64,000 bases of DNA, taken from assembly GCF_034702125.1 (NCBI RefSeq), contig NC_085872.1:27526634-27590633 (forward strand). Direction: 5' to 3'. The notes beneath the pieces are model-generated. The model ran no database searches. It saw nothing but the letters and a program-made list of their open reading frames with translations, and was not told where the DNA came from. Each line of letters opens with the position of its first letter. The stretch's first letter is position 1. This stretch comes from Engraulis encrasicolus. Lineage: Eukaryota; Chordata; Actinopteri; Clupeiformes; Engraulidae. Made by a program: the position numbers and the translations under genes. This document shows, one piece after another, positions 23,795-38,500 of the stretch.

Positions 23795-26700
23795 GAGAGA
23801 GGGAGAGAGAGAGAGAAAGAGAAAAAGAGAGAGAGATACAAGAGGAGATGGCAAGGAAATTAATGCAACACCACCCAACGTTCCCCTTAACGTGGGCGCC
23901 ATTATACAGGAGGATACAGTGTATTATATTCCCCTTCCATTCCCTCTCTTACCGATTGCTGCAGTTTGGCAGTGATGGTCCTGGTCTGATCAGGGTCCCA
24001 GATGACGATGTCAGCATCGGAGCCCACGGCTATCCTGCCCTTCCTTGGGTACAGGTTGAATATCTTAGCCGCATTGGAACTTGTTACAGCCACAAACTGG
24101 TTCTCATCCATCTTCCCCGTTGCCTACGACGACAGAGAAAGGAGGATGTAATATTTTGTTATAGTTAATACAATTCTGAAGGTCATATGAGAAACATGGT
24201 TTTGTCATGTAAACATGTTTTTAAACATCTTAAAGAAATTGCACAAATTGATTACGACAAGACAGGTGTTGAGTTCACATGCAGCACTGCAAGCATGCCT
24301 TGTGCAATGCCCACACTCACCACGGCTTTGTCCCAGACAAATCCCATCCTCTCTTCCACTCCATTGGTCCCTTCAGGGATGAGGGTGAAGTCGTCCTTCC
24401 CAATGGCCTTCTGGGAGGTGCTGTAGGCACAGTGTGCACTGCCAACCACCTGCAGGTCTCCACTAGACAAGCACAGTATAACTATATTAGATACAGATAT
24501 ATCACAACTGACAACAGGGAACAAATGATGTTTCTTTATATATGTTTTTGAAGGACAGCTCAGTTAATTATTACTTACAATGTTGCAACTTAAAGCGATG
24601 GTTCGGAGTAGAATCACCCTAATGCCATTTGAACCGTGACACCCATCCACCTTTACACCCGAAGTGTTTTCTGCCGCAGGCTTACATCAACAGAGTTGCC
24701 GTGTTATTCGATGTTTATTCCGGTTAGCTTGACTCAAGCGCATATGGATACTGGGCACCGTCTCCAAACTTTCCCCACAAAAATAACATGTCATGACACC
24801 AAACTTCTGCAGTAGCACAAATATGGTCTGTACTCACGAAACGAAGCATTTGGAAGTTTGGAAATAGTCCAGGAGTGTATTATTATCAACACAAGCCGAA
24901 TAGCTTCTCTGCTGCTAAAGCTGCGCCAACGTTACTTCCGTCATCTAAGACGAGCATGTAAGAGTCCTAAACGAAGCTCATAATATGCACAATGAAAAGT
25001 GAATTCAGCATCAGTATTGATAACGAAAATCCTTGTCTAATTGATAGTAGGTAAGATTTGAAATATCTTCTAAGTATTGCCTTGAAAATATAAGCCTTAA
25101 TCACAATTCAATGAAAACTTTTTTAACACTCTCGTCTGGAAGTTTGTTGAAGACTTTTACGGGCTTGTCTCATATGACGGAAGTAACGTTGGCACAGCTT
25201 TAGCAGCAGAGAAGCTATTCAGCTTGTGTTGATAATACTAAACTCCTGGACTATTTCCAAACTTCCAAATGCTTCGTTTCGTGAGTACAGACCATATTTG
25301 TGCTACTGCAGAAGTTTGGTGTAATGACATGTTATTTTTGTGGGGAAAGTTTGGAGACGGTGCCCAGTATCCATATGCGCTTGAGTCAAGCTAACCGGAA
25401 TAAACATCGAATAACACGGCAACTCTGTTGATGTAAGTCTGCGGCAGAAAACACTTCGGGTGTAAAGGTGGATGGGTGTCACGGTTCAAATGGCATTAGG
25501 GCGATTCTACTCCGAACCATCGCTTTAAGTGAGGAGATAACATTACAACAACAATAGTTCCACTATATGCAATGAGACTGAAACAGCCACGCAAAAGAGA
25601 TCAAACACACGCGCACACGCGCACACACACGCACAGACGCACACACTTTAGATCAGTTATCACTTGAGCATAAGAATATAAAGCTCAGCTGACACAGACT
25701 GTTCACCCAGGGATGAGCCATATCTCGATTTCGATTTTTTAAAAATCACGATCTTCCAGCAAAAAATAAAAACAACAAAAAACAAAAACAGGTATTTTAT
25801 GTACTTGCATCATAAAGTGCACAACTGGAATACAATAATGTAAAGAAGACAAAGTAAGTAAACATCACTCTATTACTGATAGTAAACATCCTCACTGCAA
25901 GATAATATGTGCGATTTCTCCACTTATTCGAGACTTGTACTCGATTTCATGATTCACGAGTTAATGTCGTCATATCGCCCGCCCCTAGTAGGGGCTCTAA
26001 GCCGAGAAATCGTTACGCGCTGGATAGAAGCATATAATTCGGTACACGTGTTCCTTGACTGATTTGAAGACATCCTAGAAGGGGTGCCCCTTGAAAAAAA
26101 AATGTCTACCATGTCATATACAATATGTCATGTTGGTAACGCATTACATTGTTATTACACGACATTATACTTAGCTGACAATGTTAATATAGTCCTCAGA
26201 AGAGATGAAGCAAGGGTAGCCTGCTAGACCAGATTGATAAAACTACAAAATGTACATAGTGTGAAAGTATGGGTGAGTCTGTGCTTACGTGCTTGACAGC
26301 ATGTAACATTGTGAACGATTTGAGAAGATTCTTGGTCTGAATTAAAATGAGCATTGCCAACACTAAAACTATGGTGAGAATAGACTGCTGCTAATGCTCG
26401 ATTTGAATGGGATAGTGTCAGTGCAAGATGCCCTAGGTAGCAGGTTCTCCATCCTCTAATTTCCATAACAGACATACATATTTTATTTGTATGAGAGAGG
26501 GTAAAGGACAGGACCTTTCCATATGTATGAAGAACCCCATAAGATCACCTAATTCTATATTTTTGCAAGTGCATATTGTGAGAGCATTTCAGTCATCTAT
26601 AGAATGGCATTACAGACTACTCTATATAGGCCTACATGTAGGCCACAGTATGGCTTCAGTTCAAATTAAATGGGAATGATTTCTTAGTGTATGTTGAGTA

Positions 26701-29700
26701 AGAAGACAGAGATAAAATAAAAAGTTTATTTGCAGACAAGTCCTCAGCTAGTACTTGTGTCAAAAGTTGTATTAGTTAGCTCAGTAATCATTGAGTACTT
26801 AAACTGCTATCAAAACTGACAGCTGATGGACAACATGTACTGTAGGTCTTTTGCCACCCTTACCCACAGGAGAAATATCTATATAGAACAACACTTCTCA
26901 TATGGTATATACTATGAAAGTAAATCATTACCTGGACTCATTTTCTTGATATGCAAGGCACATAAATAGTCTGGGCGGAAGAATAGTCGATCATACCCCG
27001 CCCCCCCAAACAAAATGCCACAAGACTTTTTTTAACCTTCAAGATTTTGAGTGGTAACAGTAACATAACTCATTCCCACTACACCTTTTTGCATAATATT
27101 GTACATGTCCTCAGAATGCTCTACATCAGTGGTTCTCAAACCTTTTGTGTGAAGTACCCCCTGAGAAAATATTGAGCTCTCCGAGTACCACCTTGACAAC
27201 CAACATTAGAATATCGCAGTAAAGGCCTTCCATATTCACTTTTGCCAGTCAGTACAGGAGAGGTTCATAATGGCATTCCAAGTACCACCAGAGATGTCTC
27301 AAGTACCACCAGTGGTACGCGTACCACAGTTTGGGCACCACCGCTCTACATGTTTCAGTTCTATAGTTGTACTGTACAGTACAGTGCAGTGCAGTGGAGT
27401 GCAGTACAGTACAGTAGCATACAGAATGGTGCAGTATAATAAAGTACAGTAGAGTATAGTACAGTACAGTAGCATACAGTACGGTGCAGTACAGTACAGT
27501 AGCATACAGTACGGTGCAGTATAGTACAGTACAGTACAGTACAGTAGCATACAGTACAGTGCAGTACAGTACAGTAGCATACAGTACGGTGCAGTACAGT
27601 AAAGTAAAGTACAGTACAGTACAGTAGCATAAAGTACGGTGGAGTCTAGTTAAGTACAGTACAGTAGCATACAGTACGGTGCAGTCTAGTACAGTACAGT
27701 ACAGTACAGTACAGTACAGTACAGTACAGTAGCATACTGCACGGTGCAGTAGAGTACAGTACGGTATATCACATTACAGTACAGTACAGTACAGTACAGT
27801 ACAGTACAGTATAGTAGAGTACAGTACAGTGCAATACAGTAGAGTACAGTATAGTCTTATAGACGTTAGCCCTCCAAAGCCAATAGGATTTCCACATGCT
27901 GTTTTTTTTTAAGTTTTTGAAAGACCATTTTAGTAGCCTATGTGAGAGAGGGAAGGCAGGCAGACATGTTTTAAACAAAGGACCACACCCAGAAATAAAA
28001 AATAACGAGCAAACAATAAATTAAGTGGTTAGGTAGCCAACATGTCATCTAGATTAAAGCCAAAAGTAGATGGAAAAACAGACATGTTACCATTTTGCTC
28101 TTTTAAAACAAAGTATCTGTCAATATACTGTATGTATGGTGTATTGCATATTGATTATTCATAATTTCCTAAGCATAAATGCCCTTATCACTCCATTGTA
28201 CACTTAGAACTGCGATATACATATCTGAACATTAATCAGCATACATTTGTCATTTGACAGCTGTCACTGACACTTGACATGTACATGTATTATTGACTTG
28301 ATTGATATGAATATATTTCAGTTGGACTCCTAGGGTTAAATCATTGAGGGGGTCCTAAGGAAGTAGTAGTAGTTTGTGTGTGTGCGCGCATGTGTAAGTG
28401 GGATTAAAATTATTGTTTGCCATCTTTATCTGAAGAGCAGACTGAGTGTCTGAACCTGCTAATGCTAGCATGCTAACATTGGGACAGTTATGTGTGGCCC
28501 AGTTCAAGGGTTTATCTCTTCTCCCCTAAATTTTCTAACCACAATTTTCTTTTTGGATGTTATAGATATGATCCACTGCAAATTTTTAAAACTCTTAATG
28601 AATGTTGGTTCAATAGCTAAATGCCCAGAAATTAGCTCTCAATTGTAGAGTGATCTCATTCTGACCATGGTTTTTATGATTTTCCTCTTTTTGAATCTAA
28701 ATACGACATATATAACATTGTTTTCATGGTAAGTTCTGCACATATTTTCAAAGTTCAGTTTGTATACATCACAAACAAATAGGTGGATTGACCCATAACA
28801 CCATTATGTCCAGACAGTACAGCATTTTACTACTATTGGCTCGTTTTGGGCAGCCATCTTGGATATACCCCATAAAAATGACCTTAATGACATTGAAATT
28901 TGGGGCACCCCTTCTGAAATGATGGAGAACACCCTAAGGAAGGTCTACACCGATTTTGGTGCTTCTATCCAGCGCGTAACGATTAGGCCCTTTTTGGACG
29001 CTAAGAGACCCAGCCATACATACACAGTAGTAATGTGTAGTCTTAGGCATGTCTGTGTATCACCACCAGGTGTCCTTGTGATGCCAAGCTGTAGAGCTGT
29101 GCTGCATGCTGTTGCCAGGGAAGTCAAAGAGCAGAGCTGCCACACTGCCATCTCCTGTTAACTCAGGCCGATCGGACATGAGGAAGAACGGCCCTTGGTG
29201 CTTCAGCCTTTGTCACCATAAAAGTGCCCTCTTATAAAGCCATGCCTGGCAATGATATACGGTACTGATGGACAGAAATAATTTCATCTGATGATATTCA
29301 AATCAGATAAAAATGTCAAATACATCATTGCCCTTGATGCACTGCTATACACAGCGGTATGTAAAATGAAAAGGGAGGGGTTGGACAGCCTTCATCAATA
29401 GCAAGTAATCAGGGCATCAATAATACAGGTACCGGCATCAAGGCTTTTGTCAGAGCCTGAAAAAAATGGATGTTTTCTCTGAGTCTGCATTTTGAAGAGA
29501 GGAAGCATTATTGCACCGACATCTGACTCTCTTTTTTCAGCCTGCCTTTGAGCTGCAGGGAGGGAGGGAGAGAGGGAGGGAGGCAAGGCAGAAAAGGATG
29601 GCAAGGAGGAGGGGGAGGAGGGAGGGGGGTAGTGTATCCATGGCAACAGGAGTTGAACGCCACCAGCACTGCATTTCTATTTCTGGAAACGGGGCCAGAG

Positions 29701-30946
29701 AAAGCAAGGTGTGGCACAGAACCGACTTAGATGGGATGTGATCAGAACTCCGAGTGAGAGAGAGGCTGTTGGCTGGGGTGGCCAGCTGTTTCACTGGTGC
29801 TGACTGATGGGGTGGCCTCCTATATCTGTTCCATTCCTTAGCAAAATATAACATTCCTATACATCAAATGATCTACAAAATGATCTTCCATCTGTGTTTC
29901 TTGAAATGTGCTGAAACTAATGGATTTGTTTCCCTCAGAATAAAAAAATACACATATATGTTACAATGTGCATGAACTATTAGTTAGCTAATATTAATAT
30001 ATTAAAATGCTGTATGTTTCATACCAGGCGAGCAGAGTGTGGAGGTGATCAGGCGTTGTGGGGTCCGGGCTAAGCGGAGGGGATGTCACGTAGGCTGCGG
30101 CCTTGGCCCAGTTCTTGCTCCAATAGTGTGACCCATCAGTGGCCAGACTGGCTGTGATTGGCTCACCAAACACTACAGAACCTAGATTATAGCAAAGTTA
30201 CAAAATACATGCATTTATCTTTAAACATACTAATATACTTTTGACACGCAATATAATGTGTACAAAATATATATAACATCAATCTGGTTGCCGGATATGG
30301 CTTTCAGATGTACTCTGTGATATTACACTTGAATGCTAAATGTATTTAAAGATAAAATTAAAATGTTAAATTATTAAGTTATATCCTTTCACATACTGTA
30401 TATGTTACAATGCATTGCATACAATTATTAAATGTGGAAAAAAAATCAGTATTATATCAAATGATACTGTGCTCTACTCTACATCAATCTAATCACTCCA
30501 TATTTGGCCATGCTGAAGCCAGATATTTCCAGTCACCTGCTTGGCATAATGACACACTCTCACCTTTTTTCCTGGCCTGGGCTATGGTGTCAGCAGCACT
30601 CTTACTCATCACCTTGGTGATGTAGACAGGACAGTTGACCCGATTTCCGATGGTAATGGCACGGTACACTGCCTCTGCCTCCAGCTTAGAGGTGAGAACA
30701 ACCAAATTAGAGTCACACACTGATAGCATCAGTGTCCTGTTGCTTTTATGCAATTGATTTTAATGCCAGCTAGGTTATGCACCAATTTGGTGTTATGGTG
30801 TGCAGGTCTTACCTCCTCTGGCCGACTAAGAGGGTGGCCCTCAGGTCCGGTGATTCCCATACCCAGAATTTTAAACTGCTCCTGAGAGGCAATAGTTAAG
30901 TTGTTGTCACTACTGATGCAATACATGGTACATTATTACTATCTGT

Positions 30947-30988
<42 letters not shown>

Positions 30989-31852
30989 GACATCATTATC
31001 ACCACAAACTGACACTACCGTCGCCATGTCATTCACAATTTTTGTCAGGCAGGTCATTTCTACACACATCTCTGCAGAGGTTTTTAGGGATTTAAATCCC
31101 TGTTCAACAGCATTTTTCAATACTATCGTTCAGGAATATCTGTGGCCTTTTAAAGTAGTACATGCATACACCTTTTGAATGACACTGATTATTTTTTTTC
31201 TGTATACCCCATGGCCAACAATCAGTGACTTAAAGTATGACAGGAATATGTGTATTGCGCATCATGCCCTGTGCATTGGCAACAACATAAGGTTAGGAGA
31301 CAGGGGATTGACTATTATCCAAACTAACTCAGTTGATTTCCAAGTTTATCTTCATTCCACGTCTCTTTTTGAAGGCATCTCAGAGAGTTACAGTAATGGC
31401 CCGATTTCTCATATTTCCATAATTCAAACACAGCTCAGTGTCTACGCAAATATGGACAATTTTCTTTCAATTATCGATTATTGTAGTATTTCTACTGTAT
31501 ATTATCTTGAGCTGAGCAACACACCAGGCAAAATGCAAAAACCCACCTGAGCAATGAGGTCTCCATTCTCAGCGTGGACCAACACCACCGCTCCGAGGTC
31601 TTTCAGGTACGAGAAAGCCATGTAAAGCTTCAGGGGATAATGAGACACAGTTCAAGTCAAGACACAGTCAAACCTCAGCCCATGTACTGTGTGCATTTAT
31701 TAGATTACTAAATATCCAGTACTTCAACCGAACATGACTGAAATCATGTCAAAGTTTTAATAGCAGTAAAGGGCCACTTACCTCACTGCCTGTCATCTGA
31801 TACAGGTCCTTGTAAGCCATGTAAACTAGGAACGAGTTGATACCTGAATGAG

Positions 31853-31922
<70 letters not shown>

Positions 31923-34900
31923 TGAGTTTGATATTTTACAGGGTTCCATTAGAGCAACAGAAAATGTTATATTTTTAACAAAATTCCCATGACCCTCAAC
32001 CTATAAGTGTAGCAACCCGAATGCCCTGCAGGTGAGGCCCTGCTACTGTGTAGGACATAATTTCCCTCCTAAAAGGTGGGATGGCGTACCTATTCAGTGA
32101 ACTTGAAATTATGTTCATTAGTTCACTCTCTGAAATTTGGATTAAGCACGTATGCATTCATCTTCGTTCTCGCTGGAGAACGGACTTCTCGTGATCGTGC
32201 CACTCTCACAGGAGAGTGGCTGTCCACACGCTGGACTGATCATCAAAGTGCTTCACAGGGTCCGCAGGGAGCACTGCACTCAAAAAGCTAATATAGATTA
32301 CGTGGTGTATTGGACAAGATCACTGGCCGTGGTGCTGAAGTACTGCCATGGCCGAGAAATGTCTATGCAGCAAACATTCTCAAGCTCGGGAATACGGAAC
32401 TCCACTGAGAGATCGGGCAGTATCTGCGCCCGCATATATGTGCAAACTCTGAGCGGACACCCCCGGAAGATGATGGTTGGAGAGTAATGGAGCAAGGCGA
32501 ACTGGAAGGAAGCTAGGGCGAGACACCTGATGAATCGATCGAAGAGCGGCGGAAGGCAGGCGAAAGGGGAGGGGGTGCGAGCGAGAAAGAAAATTTCTGA
32601 CTGAAGACAGATGAACAGAGAATAAATGCTGTATAGTTAATTAAGGGTCATTCCAAATTCCAGTGCGCTGGAATTCCACCAAATGACGGCAGACCGGAGA
32701 ATGAGATGCAGCTGGTTAAATAGGCGTGCCTATCTTTTCACACTGAATTCAGGCGAATGACAGTTGAGTGGAGAACAGAATGCAGGTGGTAAATTAGGCA
32801 TGCCAAATTTCATTACGCTTCTTCATTTTTAACCAAAAGGGGCATTTCACAAACATCTGAGGATTTTTAGATAATGATCCAATCTGCACCAAAAGGCTGA
32901 TATTCAGATATTCCACGTCACATTCAATATCGTGCTTCATTGCATATTTCACTCCTGCTAAATTCCTGAGGACAGATCTATGGCCCAGTCACCATCATAC
33001 CTTATTACATTGTCAGACTAGACCAACTCTTCAGACAAACATCCTTTTATGCCACTATATTTGGGTAATGTACCGTGACATTATCTCACCTTTCTCCTGC
33101 ACCAGAACCTGGAGCTCCTCCTTCACGCCCTCGTGCCACTGCGGTATGTCCATGTGCAGGGAGTAGTCGCAGCAGGACTTCTTGTCCGCCGCATCCTGCC
33201 ACTGCTCAAAGGCCGCCAACAGGCTGTCTCCTGGCTCCGGTGTCACATGATCAACTGGACAAGCAAAAGGAGTAACAATGAGGATTGAAATGAAACCCTG
33301 TGCCAGATCAGCCAAAGGAAATCACTTTTTTGCATTTGGAGCAGAAGATTTTAAGAGTTGACCATTGTTTAGCACCGTTTAGGCCACTGCATGCATGACA
33401 CACATTTGGTAATGACTCTGAAAAGTGACTCCATCATATATGTCTGTGAAAATGAATCAATTTTCGGTTTTGTGTATCGATGTTAACGTATGTCATCATC
33501 ACTGAGTGGACCCTTCATGATAACAACATCTAAAAAGCTGGAGAAAGGCCAAATCAACAGGATATTTTCAGTCTCCTGGAGCCAACTGAACAACTCACTG
33601 ATCATGGTGGTGCCTCCAGCCACGGCCGCCCGGGTGCCTTGGTAGAAGTCATCCACGGGTGGCACCCCCGCATAGGGCTTCCGGAAGCAGGTGTTGACAT
33701 CGATGCCTCCCGGTATAACCATGCGGCCATTGGCCTCCACTACCTTCACTCCCCCTGGGACAATCAGGTTCTCCCCCACCTGCCTTATAGGGAAACCAAA
33801 AAAAAAGCCAGGTGTCAGTGGTGAATGGGGGCGGTGGTGGTCCCATAATAAACTTTGCTGAAAGATTACAACTTGGGTGCAAAGGTCCATAATAGTATAT
33901 AATAACCCCTGCAGTAATATCTCGTTGGACAAAAAAATCAAACCCCTTGGTTCATGAGAAGTAGGCCTAAAATGTTTAAGACCCCACATGTTGTTAATAT
34001 AACGTGTGTTTGTGCTTGTACTTACTTAATTATACCATCCTCCACATAGACATCGGCATAAAACGACTGGTCATCATTCACAACCCTCCCTCCTTTGATG
34101 AGCAGCCGCTCGCTCTGTGAAACATACAACAAGGAGAGAATATTTCACATTCATTTCAACTTTTTGTGTTTTGCTTTGTTTCATTTCAACTTTGCAGCCG
34201 TGGTCTAAGAAGGTGCTTTTAAGTTCAGAAGGCTGCAGGTTCTCACTCCTACCTCTCCCTATACCTCCATCCATGGCTGAAGTGACTTTGAGCAAGGCAC
34301 CTAAACCCCAGACTTAAACCAATACCCTGTAAACAACAGTAAGTTGCTTTGGACAAAAGCGTCAGCTAAGTGTAATGTAATAATGATGTAATGTAATGTG
34401 AATTACAAGGTAAGGCTTCACTCTTTAGCACATTAGCCGAATAGCATGGAAGGGACTGGTCCAATCAAAGAAGCAGACACCTATCATCATCTTCTGCATG
34501 ACAGCAGCGGGGTGATAAATGAGAACAAAGTAGGCTAAAAACATTTACAGATTACTTCAGAATTTGCAATTATTTTAGTTCAGTAAGGGAAAATAGTGCA
34601 AGCAGGGCAGGCAAAGATTAGGCCACACTGTTCCGAAGTGCAGCAGTGCCGTATCAGGTGCCATCAGTTGTCTGATTTCTACAAACTAATTGAGAACAGC
34701 ATTAGGCAGCATTAGGCAAGAACATTCTATCGAATGCTATGAGGCGCCGCCTAGCCAATATGTCAGGAATTGCATACACATCACCGCTAAAAGCTTGCAC
34801 GTACCTTACTTTTCCTCGCACATCACCGCTAAAAGCTTGCACGTACATTACTTTTCCTCGCACATGCACCCGAAAGGTTTGCACGTACACTGTTATTTGC

Positions 34901-35494
34901 TTGCACTCGAACAGGAAAACGTTGTGCATACGCCACATTTTCATGCACGCAGTAACAAAAATCTCACACACAAACTACTTTGACCTCGCACACACACCAC
35001 TTTTGCCTCTCACACATACACACATTACACTCATACGCACAATACTTTTATTTGCACATGCACGCCAAACGCTCACACATAATTAGACTTTACTTCGCAC
35101 ATATCCCACTTTTATTTGCACATGCACACCAAAAGCTCGCACACATACCAGTGTTACTACGCACATGCTTGACTTTTCCCTCACGCACATACCACTTTTT
35201 TCTTACACATCACTACCATTCAAAATCGAGATTTCAGATGGTGTTTATGACAGGGAAATGGTATGTGTGCGACGACGTTAGTGTTGTGTGTCTCTGAGAA
35301 AGTGGTGTGTGTGTGTGTGTATGTAAGTTGTAGTGTGTCACACAAAAAGTGTTGTGTGTGCGAGCTAACATGTAGCCTAAATTAAGGGCCGAGCTCCGCC
35401 CAGGTGCCAGCTCATTATGCAAATGCAGACCGAGTAAAGAAAACATTGAATATTCTGACCATTCTGAACGTTACCCTTCTATTAGGCCTACTGT

Positions 35495-35541
<47 letters not shown>

Positions 35542-38500
35542 TAAAATGAATGGTGATACAGTTTCAGAAATAAAAATATTAGCGTCCACTCAAGACAGGA
35601 AGTGAAAAAACAACAACCGGAAAACCAGCCCAACCCACTTTCTTTGCCTGAACGTGGGTTGCTCGCACATTTAACGGACTGACGAACGGACTTCGAAATG
35701 GCTGCGCATACAGGGACGCCTTGTTAAATCAGGCTCATCTTGGACCGAGTCTGCTGATGGTGTTGGTGTCGAATTATTAGAACGAGCTAAATTGTTAACA
35801 CCTGCCTGGATGTTAACGCCTGAATTTCCAGGAGAATCTATAATTGTGTTTAAAAGCCCTATAGCCTGATTTAACATGGCGTCCCTGTCCCTGGTATGCG
35901 CAGCCATTTCGAAGTCCGTTCGTCAGTCCGTTAAATGTGCGAGCAACCCACGTTCAGGCAAAGAAAGTGGGTTGGGCTGGTTTTCCGGTTGTTGTTTTTT
36001 CACTTCCTGTCTTGAGTGGACGCTAATATTTTTATTTCTGAAACTGTATCACCATTCATTTTATTATTTATATATATATATTTTTTTTACATAATAGAAG
36101 GGTAACGTTCAGAATGGTCAGAATATTCAATGTTTTCTTTACTCGGTCTGCATTTGCATAATGAGCTGGCACCTGGGCGGAGCTCGGCCCTTAATTTACA
36201 TGTTAGCTCGCACACACAACACTTTTTGTGTGACACACTACAACTTACATACACACACACACACCACTTTCTCAGAGACACACAACACTAACGTCGTCGC
36301 ACACATACCATTTCCCTGTCATAAACACCATCTGAAATCTCGATTTTGAATGGTAGTGATGTGTAAGAAAAAAGTGGTATGTGCGTGAGGGAAAAGTCAA
36401 GCATGTGCGTAGTAACACTGGTATGTGTGCGAGCTTTAAGGGTGTATGTGCATAGAAAAGTGGGATATGTGCGAAGTAAGGTCTAATTATGTGTGACCCA
36501 GATAGCAAAATGTTTTTGGCAGAGTTTTGGGCCAAATCGTGTGTTGACCTTTTGGCTGGCTTCGGTTTGAGTCCCCGGGCCAAAAGTGGCCCAAATTTGG
36601 CATGCCAAAACCAACCAAACCCAGCCATAAATTGACCAAAGTTCACCCAAAACCTATTTGGGATTTCCACGTACAGCCTTAAAGGCCCCAAAAGGAATTC
36701 CAGACCCCACCCTTCAGCCAAAATGCAGCCATAAAGTACCCATAACTGTCCCAGAACTGCCATAAATGAGCCTAAATACTGCCATAATGTACCCATAATT
36801 CAGCCATAATGTACCCATAACTCTCCCAGAACAGCCATAAATGACCCTAAATACTGCCATAATGTACCCATAATTGATCCCAAATGTAGCCATAATGGGG
36901 CCAAATGTCACTTATTTGTCTTATAAGTTTCCCTGTATACTTAAAATGTAAGTACCGGTATACAGAGAAACTTATAAGACAAATAAGTGACATTTGGCCC
37001 CATTATGGCTACATTTGGGATCACTAAATATTCCTGTTTTATTGTTGAAAATCGCACATTTAATAAATGTGTGATTTTCAACAATGAAACTGGAATATTT
37101 ATGAATATTTAGAAAAAAAACCAAGACAATTAAATACATTTCATTATACTTTATTGCCTCCAAATGCTGTGACTGGTTAGGGTGGGCAAGTGGCTGGATT
37201 TGATGGATGGGTATAGCTGCACGGCAGGTGGCGGAGGACTGGGTGACTTGATGGGTGCTTGGATGTCTGGGTACAGGCCTCTTGTTTTCATCTTGGTCCC
37301 CTGGCCAGTAAAAGCAGGTACTCTATTGCCACATAGAGGTAGGTAGATCAGATCAGATTCGCGACATCTAGGAAAGAATAAAAAGATAAACCAAATTGAA
37401 TTACTACATGCAAAAGTAACTTTGAAAACAGTGGCATTACATTTTTTTCTTCTTTTATTTAACCTTTATTTAACCAGGAAAATAAACCTGTTGAGATTAA
37501 AAATCTCTTTTGACAAGGGTGTCCTGGCCAAGTGGCGGCACAAATGCACTTGATTAATAGAGTAATAGACGGGAGAGGGGGGAGGGGTGTTATTAAAATT
37601 TGGTACCTGTTTTTGAGATCCGATTTGATTGACCCCTCCCACAGGTGACTGCAGTGTCCGTTCGCAGCACAGCATCTGAAAAGAGAATGTAGATGTTATT
37701 TCATATTTTATACATTTTAAATGACATGAGTAGTAGGCTACAGTAGATTGTACAACCATCTACGGAATTGTCAAAAGTAAAAGGGAGAAAAAGAATAGGA
37801 AAAAAACAATACTCAATCAAACAAAACCCTGCCAAAACATATAACTTGCACTTGAGTAGATAGTAGCCCACTGATTCTAAGATCAGAGTACTGGTCAAAT
37901 TGGAGTTTTTTTTAACCTAGCTTTTAGGTTTTTCAATAACAACAAAGCAGTAGGCTATCTATCTCATTGGGTGTGCCTACAGTAGAATAACTGGTGAAAC
38001 AGACTGGTCACTATGTTATATCATGTGCCATTGTTAAAGCTTTCTGCCAATTAGTAATGCTCCCACTACCCTGGACTTGTCAGTAGGCCTATCTGAGGTG
38101 TTTTTTTCCCCCTTATTCAGTCTTTTCCGAGATCCTGGTCTGGGGGCAGGCGTTTGTTTACATTTCACCATGAATTCACTTCTACTTTTACCTTTGACAC
38201 CTCTAGTAAGCTACTCTCTGTGTTGAGGTATTACAAATGTTAGAGCAAGGGCCACATTTCTGTATACGGTTTACCCCCTGTTGTTGATAGCTGAACAATA
38301 CACACTGCCTTAACAACTGATCATGTTAAATAGCCAGCGCTTAAACACAAACCGACCATTGCATTACCCAATACAGACGTATACTTAAAAGCAGTTACAT
38401 TAAAAGCAAGGACTTTCACAACGAACGAAGATTAGACCAGAGAGAGGATAATAAATTGTGGAACCAACCTGTAGTATGCCTGTCAAAAAACAAGTTCCTC

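Noticed and set aside
27299..27978. Tyr-Cys-Thr repeat proteins of 60-93 residues
   Set aside because: They arise from the AGTAC minisatellite, which has no stop in several frames.
29537..29854. Proline/leucine/serine-rich frame on the minus strand
   Set aside because: It is produced by the polypurine GGGA tract and lies in a crmp1 intron with no splice support.
34780..34900. CRISPR-like array of spaced repeats
   Set aside because: The units are contiguous tandem copies without unique spacers, in a vertebrate intron, with no cas genes.
34690..35300. Frames rich in [18 protein letters not shown] repeats
   Set aside because: They are translations of the 42-bp tandem units and CACA steps in the palindrome arms; mirrored frames occur in the other arm.
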